Source: Coriobacteriia bacterium (GTDB taxonomy: Bacteria > Actinomycetota > Coriobacteriia > Anaerosomatales > Anaerosomataceae). Taken from it: a stretch of DNA of 64,000 bases. Below the pieces are notes generated by a model. It did not search any database. It saw nothing but the letters and a program-made list of their open reading frames with translations, and was not told the origin of the DNA. Numbering within the stretch: position 1 is the first letter of the stretch; every line of letters begins with the position of its first letter. Positions 44,831-52,864 of this stretch are shown piece after piece. A program made the translations under genes and the position numbers. The stretch lies in the NCBI GenBank assembly GCA_030652115.1, contig JAUSBK010000008.1, forward strand, positions 62,001-126,000, given 5' to 3'.

Positions 44831-45403
44831 ATGGCGAACAAATCAGTGAAGAGTCCGATGGCTGTGGACAAGTCGAACACGCCCGCATGGATGCGGATCG
44901 TGATCATCATCGTGGCCATCTCGTTCGTGGGCGGCGGTATCGCAGTCGTCGCGGCAGGGATCAGCGGTGGGGGCAGTGCTCCGCAGGCCTCCCAGGAGAC
45001 TACTGCCACGGCGGATACGATCACGCAGCAGTATCAGGGACGTGTGGACGCGGCGTTGGCGGCGACACAGTCCGACCCCTCTAACCCCGACATCGTCATC
45101 GAGGTCGGCCATGCCTACTTCGAGTGGGCGGTCGCGCTGTACGAGGGCGGTCAGATCTCGGCATCGATCCCGATCTGGAAGAGCTCCGTGAGTTACTACG
45201 ACAAGGTGCTCGCGGTGGATCCCTCCAATGACATCGCGCTCGGCAACAAGGCGTTCGCGCTGTACTACGCGCAGGATGACGAACTGGCCCCTGCGGCCTT
45301 GCAGGCGTTCATCGACGGCGCAGCAGACAACGCGGCGCTCGCGGCTCAGGTCGAGAATGCGCAGGGGATGCTCGCCGAGTTCGAGACGACCACCGCGCCA
45401 TAG
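44831..45403 (+). CDS. Membrane-anchored TPR-like protein
   Basis: A 190-residue protein with one N-terminal membrane helix (IVIIIVAISFVGGGIAVVAAGI) and an outer part of two or three TPR-like helical repeats (NPDIVIEVGHAYFEWAVALYE, VLAVDPSNDIALGNKAFALYY). The ATG 44831 is preceded by AAGGGAG at 44816-44822. It resembles the TPR protein at 20518 in design but is shorter. Function unknown; bracketed by terminators at both ends, so it is probably transcribed alone or by read-through. Confidence 0.7.
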   Translation: MANKSVKSPMAVDKSNTPAWMRIVIIIVAISFVGGGIAVVAAGISGGGSAPQASQETTATADTITQQYQGRVDAALAATQSDPSNPDIVIEVGHAYFEWAVALYEGGQISASIPIWKSSVSYYDKVLAVDPSNDIALGNKAFALYYAQDDELAPAALQAFIDGAADNAALAAQVENAQGMLAEFETTTAP

Positions 45404-45426
45404 CGAACATGCATCGTGTACCACGC

Positions 45427-45458
45427 GACGGCCGGCCCCCGCAGGGGGGTCGGCCGTC
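45427..45458. terminator. Bidirectional terminator between convergent genes
   Basis: GACGGCCG pairs with CGGCCGTC, extended by a C5/G5 stem and a short loop. It sits between the TPR gene (stop 45403) and the convergent STAS gene (stop at 45482), so it can serve both. Confidence 0.65.
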
Positions 45459-45481
45459 GGTCTTCCGGGGGTCCTAGAGGG

Positions 45482-45832
45482 CTACTGCGCGACGTCGGCC
45501 AGCATGGTGCGTGCTTCGTCGAGCGACGCTGCGCACGAGAAGAGACCGGAGAGCCGCGTGAGGTCGAGGATACTGTCGACGGACTCGTTGGTGACCAGGA
45601 CGAGGCGGCCTCCGTGGGCGCCGTACTCTTTCGAAAGGGACAGCAGCAAGCCAAGGCCGGAACTGTCGAGGTAGTCGAGCGCACTCAGGTCCACGACTGT
45701 CGCAGGCGGCAGGTGCTTCAGCACCCGGTCGATCGTCAGTCGGAACGACGAGCATTCGCTGTAGTCGAGGTCACCCTCGAGTGCGAGCACCCAGTAGTCA
45801 GGGTTCTGGTCGAGTCGAATCGAGAGTGCCAT
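45482..45832 (-). CDS. STAS-domain anti-sigma factor antagonist
   Basis: A 116-residue single STAS domain. VVDLSALDYLDSSGLGLLLSL is the conserved segment; the Ser in DSSG is the phosphorylation site of SpoIIAA-like proteins. The start is the ATG complementary to 45830-45832, with GGGAG just upstream. It would bind an anti-sigma kinase in its unphosphorylated form and so release a sigma factor. A second STAS gene is divergent at 45973, and the two probably work in a partner-switching pathway, but no kinase or sigma gene is in the window. Confidence 0.85.
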   Translation of the reverse strand: MALSIRLDQNPDYWVLALEGDLDYSECSSFRLTIDRVLKHLPPATVVDLSALDYLDSSGLGLLLSLSKEYGAHGGRLVLVTNESVDSILDLTRLSGLFSCAASLDEARTMLADVAQ

Positions 45833-45934
45833 ACCATCTCCCCGTGTGGTCGGCTGCCGGCACTGTGTGTTTACCCTGCCCGCTGGGCATTCACACCGGC
45901 TGCCCCCGCGCTGGCATGGTGGAGTGGCTGCGGG

Positions 45935-45940
45935 TACAAT
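45935..45940 (+). promoter_or_regulatory. -10 box before plus-strand STAS gene
   Basis: TACAAT in the divergent region between the two STAS genes, 33 bp before GTG 45973. Confidence 0.4.
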
Positions 45941-45972
45941 CGTGAACGCATGCACCCTCGGCGAAAGCGGTA

Positions 45973-46314
45973 GTGAACATGGAGCTCGTAATCTCAACCG
46001 AGAACGCGGGAGCGAGTTGCACGATCGCACTCGACGGCGAGGTCGATGTCTACACGTCGCCCCGGTTGCGCCAGAAGCTCACCGACGTCATCGACGCAGG
46101 TTGCCTGAACATCGTGGTCGACCTGCAGAACCTCGGGTTCATCGACAGCTCGGGCCTTGGCGTGCTGGTGAGCGCCCTCCGGAAGGTCAAGGAGAACGGC
46201 GGGACGCTGCGGCTGGTATGCACCAAGGACAGCATCCTGAAGATCTTCCGCATCACGGGGCTCGACAAGGTCTTCCCGCTGTTCCCCACGGTCGAAGAGG
46301 CCCTGGAGTTCTAA
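45973..46314 (+). CDS. STAS-domain anti-sigma factor antagonist
   Basis: A 113-residue STAS protein of the SpoIIAA/RsbV type. DGEVDVYTSPRLRQKL and VDLQNLGFIDSSGLGVLVSALRKV are the family core, with the phosphorylatable Ser in DSSG. ITGLDKVFPLFPTVEEAL is the typical C terminus. GTG 45973 or ATG 45979 may be the start; neither has a strong ribosome-binding site. Its head-to-head neighbour has the same domain but a different binding surface, so they may answer to different kinases. Confidence 0.9.
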   Translation: MNMELVISTENAGASCTIALDGEVDVYTSPRLRQKLTDVIDAGCLNIVVDLQNLGFIDSSGLGVLVSALRKVKENGGTLRLVCTKDSILKIFRITGLDKVFPLFPTVEEALEF

Positions 46315-46387
46315 CCTTCGGACGTGGCGGCACTGCGGCGAGCCGAAAACGGAGCGCCGGGCCGGTCCTTCTTCAAGGAGCTGCGCT

Positions 46388-46852
46388 TTGTTCGGTATCG
46401 GTGGCTGGGAGTTCATGCTCATAGCTGTGTTGGCGCTGCTGCTCTTCGGCCCCGACAAGCTCCCGCAGTTCGCCCGCACGCTCGGGCGGCTCATGCGTGA
46501 CATGAAGAAGTACCAGGCGATGATGGAGTCGACGATCCGCGGCGAGATCCTCGCGGCCGACCCGACTCTCAAGAAGGACCCGTTCGAGACCGGCAAGGAC
46601 TTCGGCAAGAAGGTGGGAAGCGGCGGGTTCACGCGCCCGGAGCCGAATGCCGAGGCGGGGACCGAAGACGCTGACGGTGGCGAGCAGGCCGACGCAGGGC
46701 CCATCGTGAACGAGGACGGTGACCTGCTCGTGCCCGAGCCGGGCGATCTGATCGCGTCCGCCCCCACGGTTGCGAGCGACGCCGATGACGACGTCCCGCC
46801 GGCCGCCGATGCCCCGGACGAAGCTGGAGAGGGGGAGCGGGACGAGGCCTGA
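46388..46852 (+). CDS. tatB: Twin-arginine translocase subunit TatB/TatA
   Basis: A 154-residue protein with the TatA/B layout: an N-terminal helix (GGWEFMLIAVLALLLFGPDKLPQFARTLGR, given here as a region about residues 5-34) with the FGPDKLP hinge, then an amphipathic helix and a very acidic, disordered tail. The start is TTG 46388 with AAGGAG at 46375-46380. TatB is favoured over TatA by its length and by the adjacent tatC 17 bp downstream. It helps export folded redox proteins; cytochromes themselves use Sec, but hydrogenases, for which hypA and hypB follow, use Tat. Confidence 0.85.
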   Translation: MFGIGGWEFMLIAVLALLLFGPDKLPQFARTLGRLMRDMKKYQAMMESTIRGEILAADPTLKKDPFETGKDFGKKVGSGGFTRPEPNAEAGTEDADGGEQADAGPIVNEDGDLLVPEPGDLIASAPTVASDADDDVPPAADAPDEAGEGERDEA

Positions 46853-46869
46853 CGGCCCCCGCGCGCACC

Positions 46870-47646
46870 ATGCCCATCTCCCCCAAGCGGATGCCGATCA
46901 TGTCGCACCTGACTGAGCTTCGTAAGCGGCTCACCGTGGTGGTCGCGGTTCTCGGCACCCTCACGCTCGTCGGCTACTTCTACTCCGATGAGATCTACCG
47001 CCTGCTGATCGGGCCGATGCTGCCGGTTCTCGGCGACAAAGGCGGCTACACGTTCGATCTGCTCGAGGCGATGTCGAACCGCTTCCGCCTCGGCATGTTT
47101 GGCGCGGTCATCGCGGGCAGTCCGATCCTCATCTACGAGGTGCTGGCCTTCTTCCTGCCGGCGCTTAAGCCGAAGGAGCGACGTTGGTTCGGGTGGACGG
47201 CGCTGGCCGCGGCGCTGCTCTTCCTCGCCGGTGTGGCGTTCTGCTACTTCTACATCCTCGAGCCGAGCACGCAGTGGCTCGTTGACCAGAGCGGCGAGAC
47301 GTTCGACCTGCTGCTCCGCGCGCAGAGCGCCATGACCTTCGCGATGTGGTTCCTTGCCGGCTTCGGCATGGCCTTCGAGGTGCCGGTCATCGTCTTCTAT
47401 CTCGTGTACTTCAACGTGGTCCCGTACGCCACGCTTCGCAAGAACTGGCGCACGGTGTGGGTCGTGATCGTGGTGGCCGCCTCGATGATCACGCCCGACT
47501 GGAACCCCTGGAGCATGGCCGCGCTCTCGGCGGCGATGGTGACGCTGTTCGAGGCAAGCATGCTGCTTGTGCGCATAGCGCTTGCGCGCAAGATCAAGGC
47601 CCAGCGTCGCGCCGAGCTGGGCGATCTGCCCGACGAGACCGAGTAG
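46870..47646 (+). CDS. tatC: Twin-arginine translocase subunit TatC
   Basis: A 258-residue polytopic protein with six membrane segments. The TatC signature HLTELRKRL is at the N terminus; FKLKP-type loop residues appear as LPALKPKERRW, and the conserved Glu is in FGMAFEVPVIVFYLVYFNVV. It is the receptor for twin-arginine signal peptides. The ATG 46870 lies 17 bp after tatB. A C-terminal basic tail faces the cytosol. Substrates are not evident in this window. Confidence 0.95.
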   Translation: MPISPKRMPIMSHLTELRKRLTVVVAVLGTLTLVGYFYSDEIYRLLIGPMLPVLGDKGGYTFDLLEAMSNRFRLGMFGAVIAGSPILIYEVLAFFLPALKPKERRWFGWTALAAALLFLAGVAFCYFYILEPSTQWLVDQSGETFDLLLRAQSAMTFAMWFLAGFGMAFEVPVIVFYLVYFNVVPYATLRKNWRTVWVVIVVAASMITPDWNPWSMAALSAAMVTLFEASMLLVRIALARKIKAQRRAELGDLPDETE

Positions 47647-47658
47647 GCAAGGACGCAC

Positions 47659-48003
47659 ATGCACGAGTTGGGCATCGCCGAAGGGATACTCTCCTCGGCC
47701 CTGACCGGGGCCGAAGGGGCGGAAGCTAGCCGCATCAACGAGGTGAACATCACGGTCGGCGTGCTGACCGAGGTGATGGAAGACGCGCTGCAGTTCGCGT
47801 GGGAGGCTGTTCGCGTGGGCACGATGGCCGAGGATGCGGTGCTGAACGTGACGATGCTCGACGCCCGCTCACAGTGCGCCGACTGCGGGCACGAGTGGGT
47901 GCACGACCGCTACTCGGGCGCGCAGTGTCCGTCGTGCAGCGGCTACCTGATGCGTCTGCTCTCGGGCCGTGAGCTGAAGATCGACTCTATCGACATCGAC
48001 TGA
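47659..48003 (+). CDS. hypA: Hydrogenase nickel insertion protein HypA
   Basis: A 114-residue protein with the Ni-binding MHE start (His2) and a zinc site made of Cys73, Cys76, Cys90 and Cys93 (CADC and CPSC). It gives nickel to the large subunit of NiFe hydrogenases together with HypB, which follows 11 bp downstream. No hydrogenase structural gene or other hyp gene is in the window, so these must lie elsewhere; service to urease is also possible in some bacteria. Confidence 0.94.
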   Translation: MHELGIAEGILSSALTGAEGAEASRINEVNITVGVLTEVMEDALQFAWEAVRVGTMAEDAVLNVTMLDARSQCADCGHEWVHDRYSGAQCPSCSGYLMRLLSGRELKIDSIDID

Positions 48004-48014
48004 GGGGTACCCGA

Positions 48015-48683
48015 GTGAAGGTCGACATCGAACAGAGGATCCTCGCCGCGAACGACGAGCTTGCGGCGGGCAACCGCGCTCGTTTCGCCGACCACGGCGT
48101 CTTCGTGCTCGACCTCATGGCATCGCCGGGCGCGGGCAAGACATCCACGATCCTCGCCACCATCGCCGCGCTCAGGGACCGCTATGAGATCGCCGTCATC
48201 GAGGGTGATATCGCGAGCAAGGTGGACGCCGAGAAGGTGCGCGCCCACGGAATCCCCGCGGTACAGATCAACACGGGCGGTGCGTGCCACCTTGAGTCGG
48301 CGATGATCCGCCGCGCGGTCGACACGCTCGACTTGGACTCGCTCGACCTCATCATCATCGAGAACGTGGGCAATCTGGTGTGTCCGTCGGATTTCGATCT
48401 CGGTGAGAGCGCCAAGGTCATGATCCTGTCGGTGCCCGAGGGCCACGACAAGCCGTACAAGTACCCGAACATCTTCCAGGTCTCCGAAGCCGTGATCTTG
48501 AACAAGTGCGACACGATGCCGGTCTTCGACTTCGACGAAGCCGAGTTCCGAAGCGTAGTGGAGAGCCTCAACGGGGTTGCGCCGATCTTCGCGATCTCGG
48601 CCACCAAGGGCGATGGCGTCGACGCATGGGCCGAGTGGCTTGCGGCGCGCATCGAGGCGGCGAAGATGGAGGCATCGGCATGA
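48015..48683 (+). CDS. hypB: Hydrogenase nickel incorporation GTPase HypB
   Basis: A 222-residue GTPase. Walker A is SPGAGKTS (from residue 37), the metal site Cys91-His92 lies in GGACHLES, the second metal-linked Cys is at residue 123 in NLVCPSDFDLG, and the guanine motif is NKCD (163-166). There is no His-rich N-terminal nickel store as in some homologues. Start GTG 48015. It hydrolyses GTP to drive nickel transfer with HypA. The stop overlaps the HD-protein start by 4 bases. Confidence 0.95.
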   Translation: MKVDIEQRILAANDELAAGNRARFADHGVFVLDLMASPGAGKTSTILATIAALRDRYEIAVIEGDIASKVDAEKVRAHGIPAVQINTGGACHLESAMIRRAVDTLDLDSLDLIIIENVGNLVCPSDFDLGESAKVMILSVPEGHDKPYKYPNIFQVSEAVILNKCDTMPVFDFDEAEFRSVVESLNGVAPIFAISATKGDGVDAWAEWLAARIEAAKMEASA

Positions 48684-49234
48684 TGGAGCGCGAGGCCGCG
48701 CTTGCGCTCACGCGCGAGCGCATCCCGAATGCCAATCTCGTGAACCACTGCGTCGCCACCGAGGTGATCATGCAGGCGCTCGCGCGTCACTTCGGCCTTG
48801 CCGAGCCCGACGTGGAGCGTTGGGCGCTCGCCGGCCTGTTGCACGACCTGGACTATGCCGAGACGGCCGAGGACTTCGATCGGCACGGCGTGGTCACTGC
48901 CGAGCTGCTGGCCGACGAGCTCGATGCCGAGCAGCTGCACGCGATCCTCGCGCACGCGAACAAGGTGCCGCGTGAGTCGCTGATGGATCGTGCGCTGTAC
49001 GCCGCCGACCCGACGACCGGCTTCATCGTAGCCGCCGCCCTCGTGCGCCCCGACAAGTCGCTCGCGAACGTCGAGCTGCGATCTTTGCTGAAGCGCTGGA
49101 AGGAGAAGGCCTTCGCGCGCGGCGCCAGCCGCGAACAGATGGCCGCCTGCGAGGAGCTCGACCTCACACGCGAGGAGTTCCTCGAGCTCGCGCTCTCGGC
49201 GATGCAGGCGAGAGCGGACGAGATCGGGCTGTAG
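48680..49234 (+). CDS. HD-domain protein
   Basis: A 184-residue metal-dependent phosphohydrolase of the HD superfamily. NHCVATEVIMQALARHFG holds the first His, and AGLLHDLDYAE the HD pair; HGVVTAELLADE and HANKVP give the next His residues. It resembles small HD hydrolases of the YqeK or uncharacterised HDIG type. It overlaps hypB, so it is expressed with it. The substrate is unknown; nucleotide or phospho-compound hydrolysis in the cytosol is the family activity. Confidence 0.82.
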   Translation: MMEREAALALTRERIPNANLVNHCVATEVIMQALARHFGLAEPDVERWALAGLLHDLDYAETAEDFDRHGVVTAELLADELDAEQLHAILAHANKVPRESLMDRALYAADPTTGFIVAAALVRPDKSLANVELRSLLKRWKEKAFARGASREQMAACEELDLTREEFLELALSAMQARADEIGL

Positions 49235-49397
49235 GAGGCCCCCGCGGGTGTGGGGGGATCCGGCGCTCAGACAGTCCTCGAACGGGTCCCCGAGCGCGCT
49301 CGGCGCGCCACTGGCGCCCCTCGCACGCTCCTCCCGTTCTGCGGAACTCGCGGCGGACCCCCTCACCGGCGGGGGCCTCTGTTAAGCCGGATCCCCC
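49235..49397. ncRNA. Candidate structured RNA with pseudoknot-type pairing
   Basis: No gene is visible in 49235-49511. The region holds two perfect complementary pairs in interlocked order: arm A 49235-49245 with 49369-49379 (11 bp), and arm B 49253-49264 with 49386-49397 (12 bp). The order A-B-A'-B' is that of a pseudoknot. A third pair, 49280-49286 with 49333-49339 (GAACGGG), lies inside, and 49292-49301 is a palindrome. It starts right at the HD gene stop and ends 115 bp before topA. The transcribed strand is unknown. No known RNA class was recognised, and RNase P, tmRNA, 6S and SRP core motifs were not found. Confidence 0.4.
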
Positions 49398-49511
49398 TAC
49401 GTCTGCCGTGCCCCCCGAGATTCAGTTCCGGGTGACCCGCGATTAACCCGGGGCTTGACGCGGCGTATATACTCGGCAGGAATTGCCCCGCGACGGTCGG
49501 AGACCGGCCCC

Positions 49512-52004
49512 ATGCGCCTCATCATCTCAGAGAAGAACATCGCCGCCCGTCGCATCGCCGAGATTCTGGCGGTGGGCAAGCCGAAGGCGGACAAGGTCTA
49601 CACGACACCCGTCTACTACTTCCGCCGGGACGGGGAGGACTGGGCGTCGATCGGCCTCAAGGGCCACATCATGGAAGTGGACTTCGCTCCGACACTCGAT
49701 GCTTCCGCGGTCCGCGCACTGGCGCAGGCCGATCCGCGCATACTCGCCTACGGCGCCGATACGCTGCTCGACGCCGAACCGGAACTCGACCTGAAGCGCT
49801 GGCGTCTGGAGACGCTGCCGGTGCTCGCGCGCGTCGACGTGGAGAAGGTGCCCAAAGAGAAGGGCATCATCCAGTCGATCAAGAACCTCGCCAAGAAGGC
49901 CGACAAGGTCATCATCGCAACCGACTTCGATCGCGAGGGCGAGCTCATCGGCGCCGACGCGCGCGACGTCGTCCGCTCCGTCAACAAGACCGTCCCTGTC
50001 AGTCGCGTGCGCTTCTCGGCGATCACGAAAGACGAGATCGAGCGCGCCTTCGCCAACGAGGACGTGCTGTCCGAGGAGCTCGCGCAAGCCGGCGAGACGC
50101 GGCAGGAGATCGACCTCATCTGGGGTGCGGTCCTCACGCGTTACCTCACGCTCACGCTACAGAAGGTGACCCGCAAGCCCTTCGGCGATGTGCTCTCGTC
50201 CGGCCGGGTCCAGACGCCCACCCTGAAGCTCATCGTGGACCGCGAGAAGGAGCGGGACGCGTTCGTTCCCGAGGACTACTGGGTGGTCCGGGGCACCTTC
50301 GGCAAGAACGGCGACGAGTTCGGCGCCGGGCACGCCACCGAGCGCTTCACCACCGAAGACGCCGCGCGCGCCGCACTCGAGGCCGTCTCGGCTGCCACAG
50401 AGGCCACCATCACGGCAGTCAAGCGCACGAAGCGGCAGTCCAAGCCGCCTGCGCCGTTCAACACCACCGCCCTGATGGCCGCAGCCGCCTCCGAGGGGCT
50501 TTCGCCCTCTCAGACGATGCGGATCGCCGAGTCGCTGTACATGAGCGGTCTCATCTCGTATCCACGTGTGGACAACACCGTCTATCCGCCAAGCCTCGAC
50601 ATCAAGGGCATCGTGCGGACGCTCGCCGAGGTGCCGTTCTACTGGGAGCATGCGCACAAGCTCCTGCAGTCGCCTTTCCATCCGACACGTGGTGAGAAGG
50701 AAGCGACGGACCATCCGCCGATCCATCCCACGGGAGCCGCGGACCCCGACAAGCTCGACCCGCAGGCGTGGAAGCTCTACAACCTCGTCGCGCGCCGGTT
50801 CATGGCCACGCTGTCGGACCCTGCTGTGATCGAGGGCACGCGCGTCGATCTCGACGTGGCCGGCGAGCCCTTCGTCGCCAAGGGTGACGTCGTGCTCTCG
50901 CCGGGGTTCCGCGCCATCTACCCGTACGGCCTGCGCAAAGACGAGCACCTGCCGCAGCTGGCCGAGGGTGAGAGCGTGCGCTTCCTCGGCGCGGAGATGG
51001 AAGGTAAGCAGACGCAGCCGCCGGCCCGCTACTCGCAGGGACGCCTGATCCAGGAGATGGAGAAGCTTGGCCTCGGCACCAAGGCCACGCGGCACGACAT
51101 CATCCAGACGCTCTACGATCGCAAGTACATCAGCAACGATCCGGTCGAGCCGACCTTCAAGGGCAAGACCGTCATCGAGGCGCTCTCCGCGTATGCGAGC
51201 GAGATCACCACGCCCGAGATGACCGTTTCGCTCGACCGCGAGATGGACGCCATCGCAGGCGGTCGTTCGACGCTCCCCGTCGTGGTGACGCACTCGAAGA
51301 ACGCGCTTGCGACCGTGCTCGAGGAGCTCCTGCCTCGCGTGAGCGAGGTGGCCGACAAGCTCAAGGACGCCATCGACGAGGACGCCAAGGTGGGGAAGTG
51401 CCCGGTCTCCGGTCACGACCTGCTGATCAAGTACTCTCCCAAGAACCGCAACTACTTCGTAGGCTGCTCCGGCTACCCGGAGTGCACGGTTACCTATCCG
51501 CTGCCGAAGAACGCAAAGTACCAGTCGGCCGATGAACTGTGCCCCGTGTGCGGGACGCCGCAAGTCAAGATCATCCAGTTCAAGAAGCGGCCGCGTCTCA
51601 TGTGTCTGAGCACCGAGTGCCCCACCAAGCGCGGCCCGGAGATCACGATCGCGAAGGGCGCCTGTCCCACGGGTGACGGCGGCGATCTCGTGGTGCACTA
51701 CTCGCCGGTGGGCAGCCGCTACGTGCGCTGCACCAACTACGAGAACTGCAAGACCTCGTATCCGCTGCCGCAACAGGGCGATCTTGAGCCGACCGAGGAG
51801 ACCTGCGAGTGTGGCACCCCGAAGGTGATCGTCCACACGAAGAAGGGCCCGTGGAAGATCTGCATCGACCCCGCATGTCCGCTCAAGGCTGCAAAGCCGG
51901 CTGCGGCGAAGAAGGCCGGTGGTGCCCGAAAGTCCGCTGCGAGGAAGAAACCCGGCGGCTCGGGTGCCACGGGCGCCGCGAAGAAGCCGCGCGGGGTGAA
52001 GTAG
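49512..52004 (+). CDS. topA: DNA topoisomerase I, archaeal-like type IA
   Basis: An 830-residue type IA enzyme that relaxes negative supercoils. The Toprim domain starts at RLIISEKNIAARRIAEIL and includes TDFDREGELIG with its acidic metal ligands. The catalytic Tyr350 lies in LISYPRVDNTVYPPS; the SYPRVDNT context is that of archaeal enzymes, whereas most bacterial TopA proteins have YMRTDS. The C terminus has several Cys4-type zinc ribbons (starting CPVSGHDLL, CPVCGTPQV and CECGTPKV) and a Lys/Ala-rich tail as often seen in actinobacteria. ATG 49512 lacks a strong ribosome-binding site. TATACT at 49468-49473 is a possible -10 box. Confidence 0.92.
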   Translation: MRLIISEKNIAARRIAEILAVGKPKADKVYTTPVYYFRRDGEDWASIGLKGHIMEVDFAPTLDASAVRALAQADPRILAYGADTLLDAEPELDLKRWRLETLPVLARVDVEKVPKEKGIIQSIKNLAKKADKVIIATDFDREGELIGADARDVVRSVNKTVPVSRVRFSAITKDEIERAFANEDVLSEELAQAGETRQEIDLIWGAVLTRYLTLTLQKVTRKPFGDVLSSGRVQTPTLKLIVDREKERDAFVPEDYWVVRGTFGKNGDEFGAGHATERFTTEDAARAALEAVSAATEATITAVKRTKRQSKPPAPFNTTALMAAAASEGLSPSQTMRIAESLYMSGLISYPRVDNTVYPPSLDIKGIVRTLAEVPFYWEHAHKLLQSPFHPTRGEKEATDHPPIHPTGAADPDKLDPQAWKLYNLVARRFMATLSDPAVIEGTRVDLDVAGEPFVAKGDVVLSPGFRAIYPYGLRKDEHLPQLAEGESVRFLGAEMEGKQTQPPARYSQGRLIQEMEKLGLGTKATRHDIIQTLYDRKYISNDPVEPTFKGKTVIEALSAYASEITTPEMTVSLDREMDAIAGGRSTLPVVVTHSKNALATVLEELLPRVSEVADKLKDAIDEDAKVGKCPVSGHDLLIKYSPKNRNYFVGCSGYPECTVTYPLPKNAKYQSADELCPVCGTPQVKIIQFKKRPRLMCLSTECPTKRGPEITIAKGACPTGDGGDLVVHYSPVGSRYVRCTNYENCKTSYPLPQQGDLEPTEETCECGTPKVIVHTKKGPWKICIDPACPLKAAKPAAAKKAGGARKSAARKKPGGSGATGAAKKPRGVK

Positions 52005-52078
52005 TCCGACTCGTCGTGAGCGGAGCGCCGGGTAGGGGCATCAACTGAATGCAACGTTCCCAACCCCCGGAGCCGTAC

Positions 52079-52756
52079 GTGAAGATCGCCGTCGTGCAGC
52101 ATGCCCTGCGACCGGCACCCGCCCAGGACCTCGAGGCGCTCGTGATCGCATCCGCACGCGCCGCCTCCGGGGGCGCCGAGGCGGTCTTTCTCCCCAACGT
52201 GACCGCAGTACACGACGGTCCGCTCGGAGACGATCTCTTCCGTCGCACCAGCGATGACGCCCCGGACACGATCGTGGTGGTGGCGCACCGCGACAGCGGG
52301 GCCGGGGAGCTGCCGGAGGCGACCGAGACGCTCGGTGCGGTCTGCGTGCTCGTGGGCGACGACGCGATCGACCCCGAGTTGCTTCGGGGCTGTGCCACGA
52401 GACGGCCCGGGATCGTTGTACTCGCGCCGGGTGCCGAATCCGACTTGCAGGCGCAGGCGGTGCTCGAGCTCGCGGTTGCTCTGAGCACCTCGCTCGCGTC
52501 AGTCGTGATCGTGGTCGAGGCCGACGGCGCCGAGCTCGGCGAGCCGGGTCACGGCGGTTCGGCGATCGTGCACCTCGGCGAAGTGCTTGCCGAGGCCGGG
52601 CCGGGAGACGATCTGCTGCTCGCTGACATCGCGGTGCCGCTCGGGCCACCCGAGGCTCCGGCGGCGTTCCCGGACATCCCGCCCGTGCTCCTGCAGCGCC
52701 TCGGCGCTCACCGCGGCCACAAGCTCGAAGTGAGCTATCCCGCCGACCTCGACTAG
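52079..52756 (+). CDS. Nitrilase-fold protein lacking catalytic residues
   Basis: A 225-residue protein of the carbon-nitrogen hydrolase fold by pattern. It opens with KIAVVQHALRP and continues to a region where nitrilases have the catalytic Glu of FPE; here it reads AVFLPNV. The C-terminal stretch GGSAIVHLGEVLAEAG followed by DDLLLADIAV matches the conserved nitrilase ending. The active-site Lys and Cys segments have no equivalent, so hydrolysis is unlikely. GTG 52079 with GGAG at 52069-52072 is chosen over ATG 52049. It might be a regulatory or structural subunit. I would not assign a pathway. Confidence 0.6.
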   Translation: MKIAVVQHALRPAPAQDLEALVIASARAASGGAEAVFLPNVTAVHDGPLGDDLFRRTSDDAPDTIVVVAHRDSGAGELPEATETLGAVCVLVGDDAIDPELLRGCATRRPGIVVLAPGAESDLQAQAVLELAVALSTSLASVVIVVEADGAELGEPGHGGSAIVHLGEVLAEAGPGDDLLLADIAVPLGPPEAPAAFPDIPPVLLQRLGAHRGHKLEVSYPADLD

Positions 52757-52779
52757 CGCGGGGCGCGCGCGGGTGGTGG

Positions 52780-52785
52780 TAGAAT
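52780..52785 (+). promoter_or_regulatory. -10 box before malate dehydrogenase
   Basis: TAGAAT in the 108 bp gap, 80 bp before the ATG at 52865. GAGGGGGT at 52848-52855 is the ribosome-binding site. Confidence 0.45.
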
Positions 52786-52864
52786 CCTCCCCGTACCTGG
52801 AGGCACGCTGCGAGCGCGCGGCCGCCACCGCAAGCGCTCCACGCACAGAGGGGGTCACGCTCGT

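Noticed and set aside
49386-49397. Resemblance of the minus-strand text near GGATCCGGCTTA to the 3' part of RNase P RNA
   Set aside because: The other conserved RNase P segments (the GGAAAGTCC region and the GACAGAA core) are absent and the 5' part would lie inside topA. The similarity is a few bases only.
49455-49473. TTGACG plus TATACT as a standard promoter for topA
   Set aside because: The spacer is only 7 bp, so both cannot belong to one promoter; only the TATACT is mentioned as a possible -10 box.
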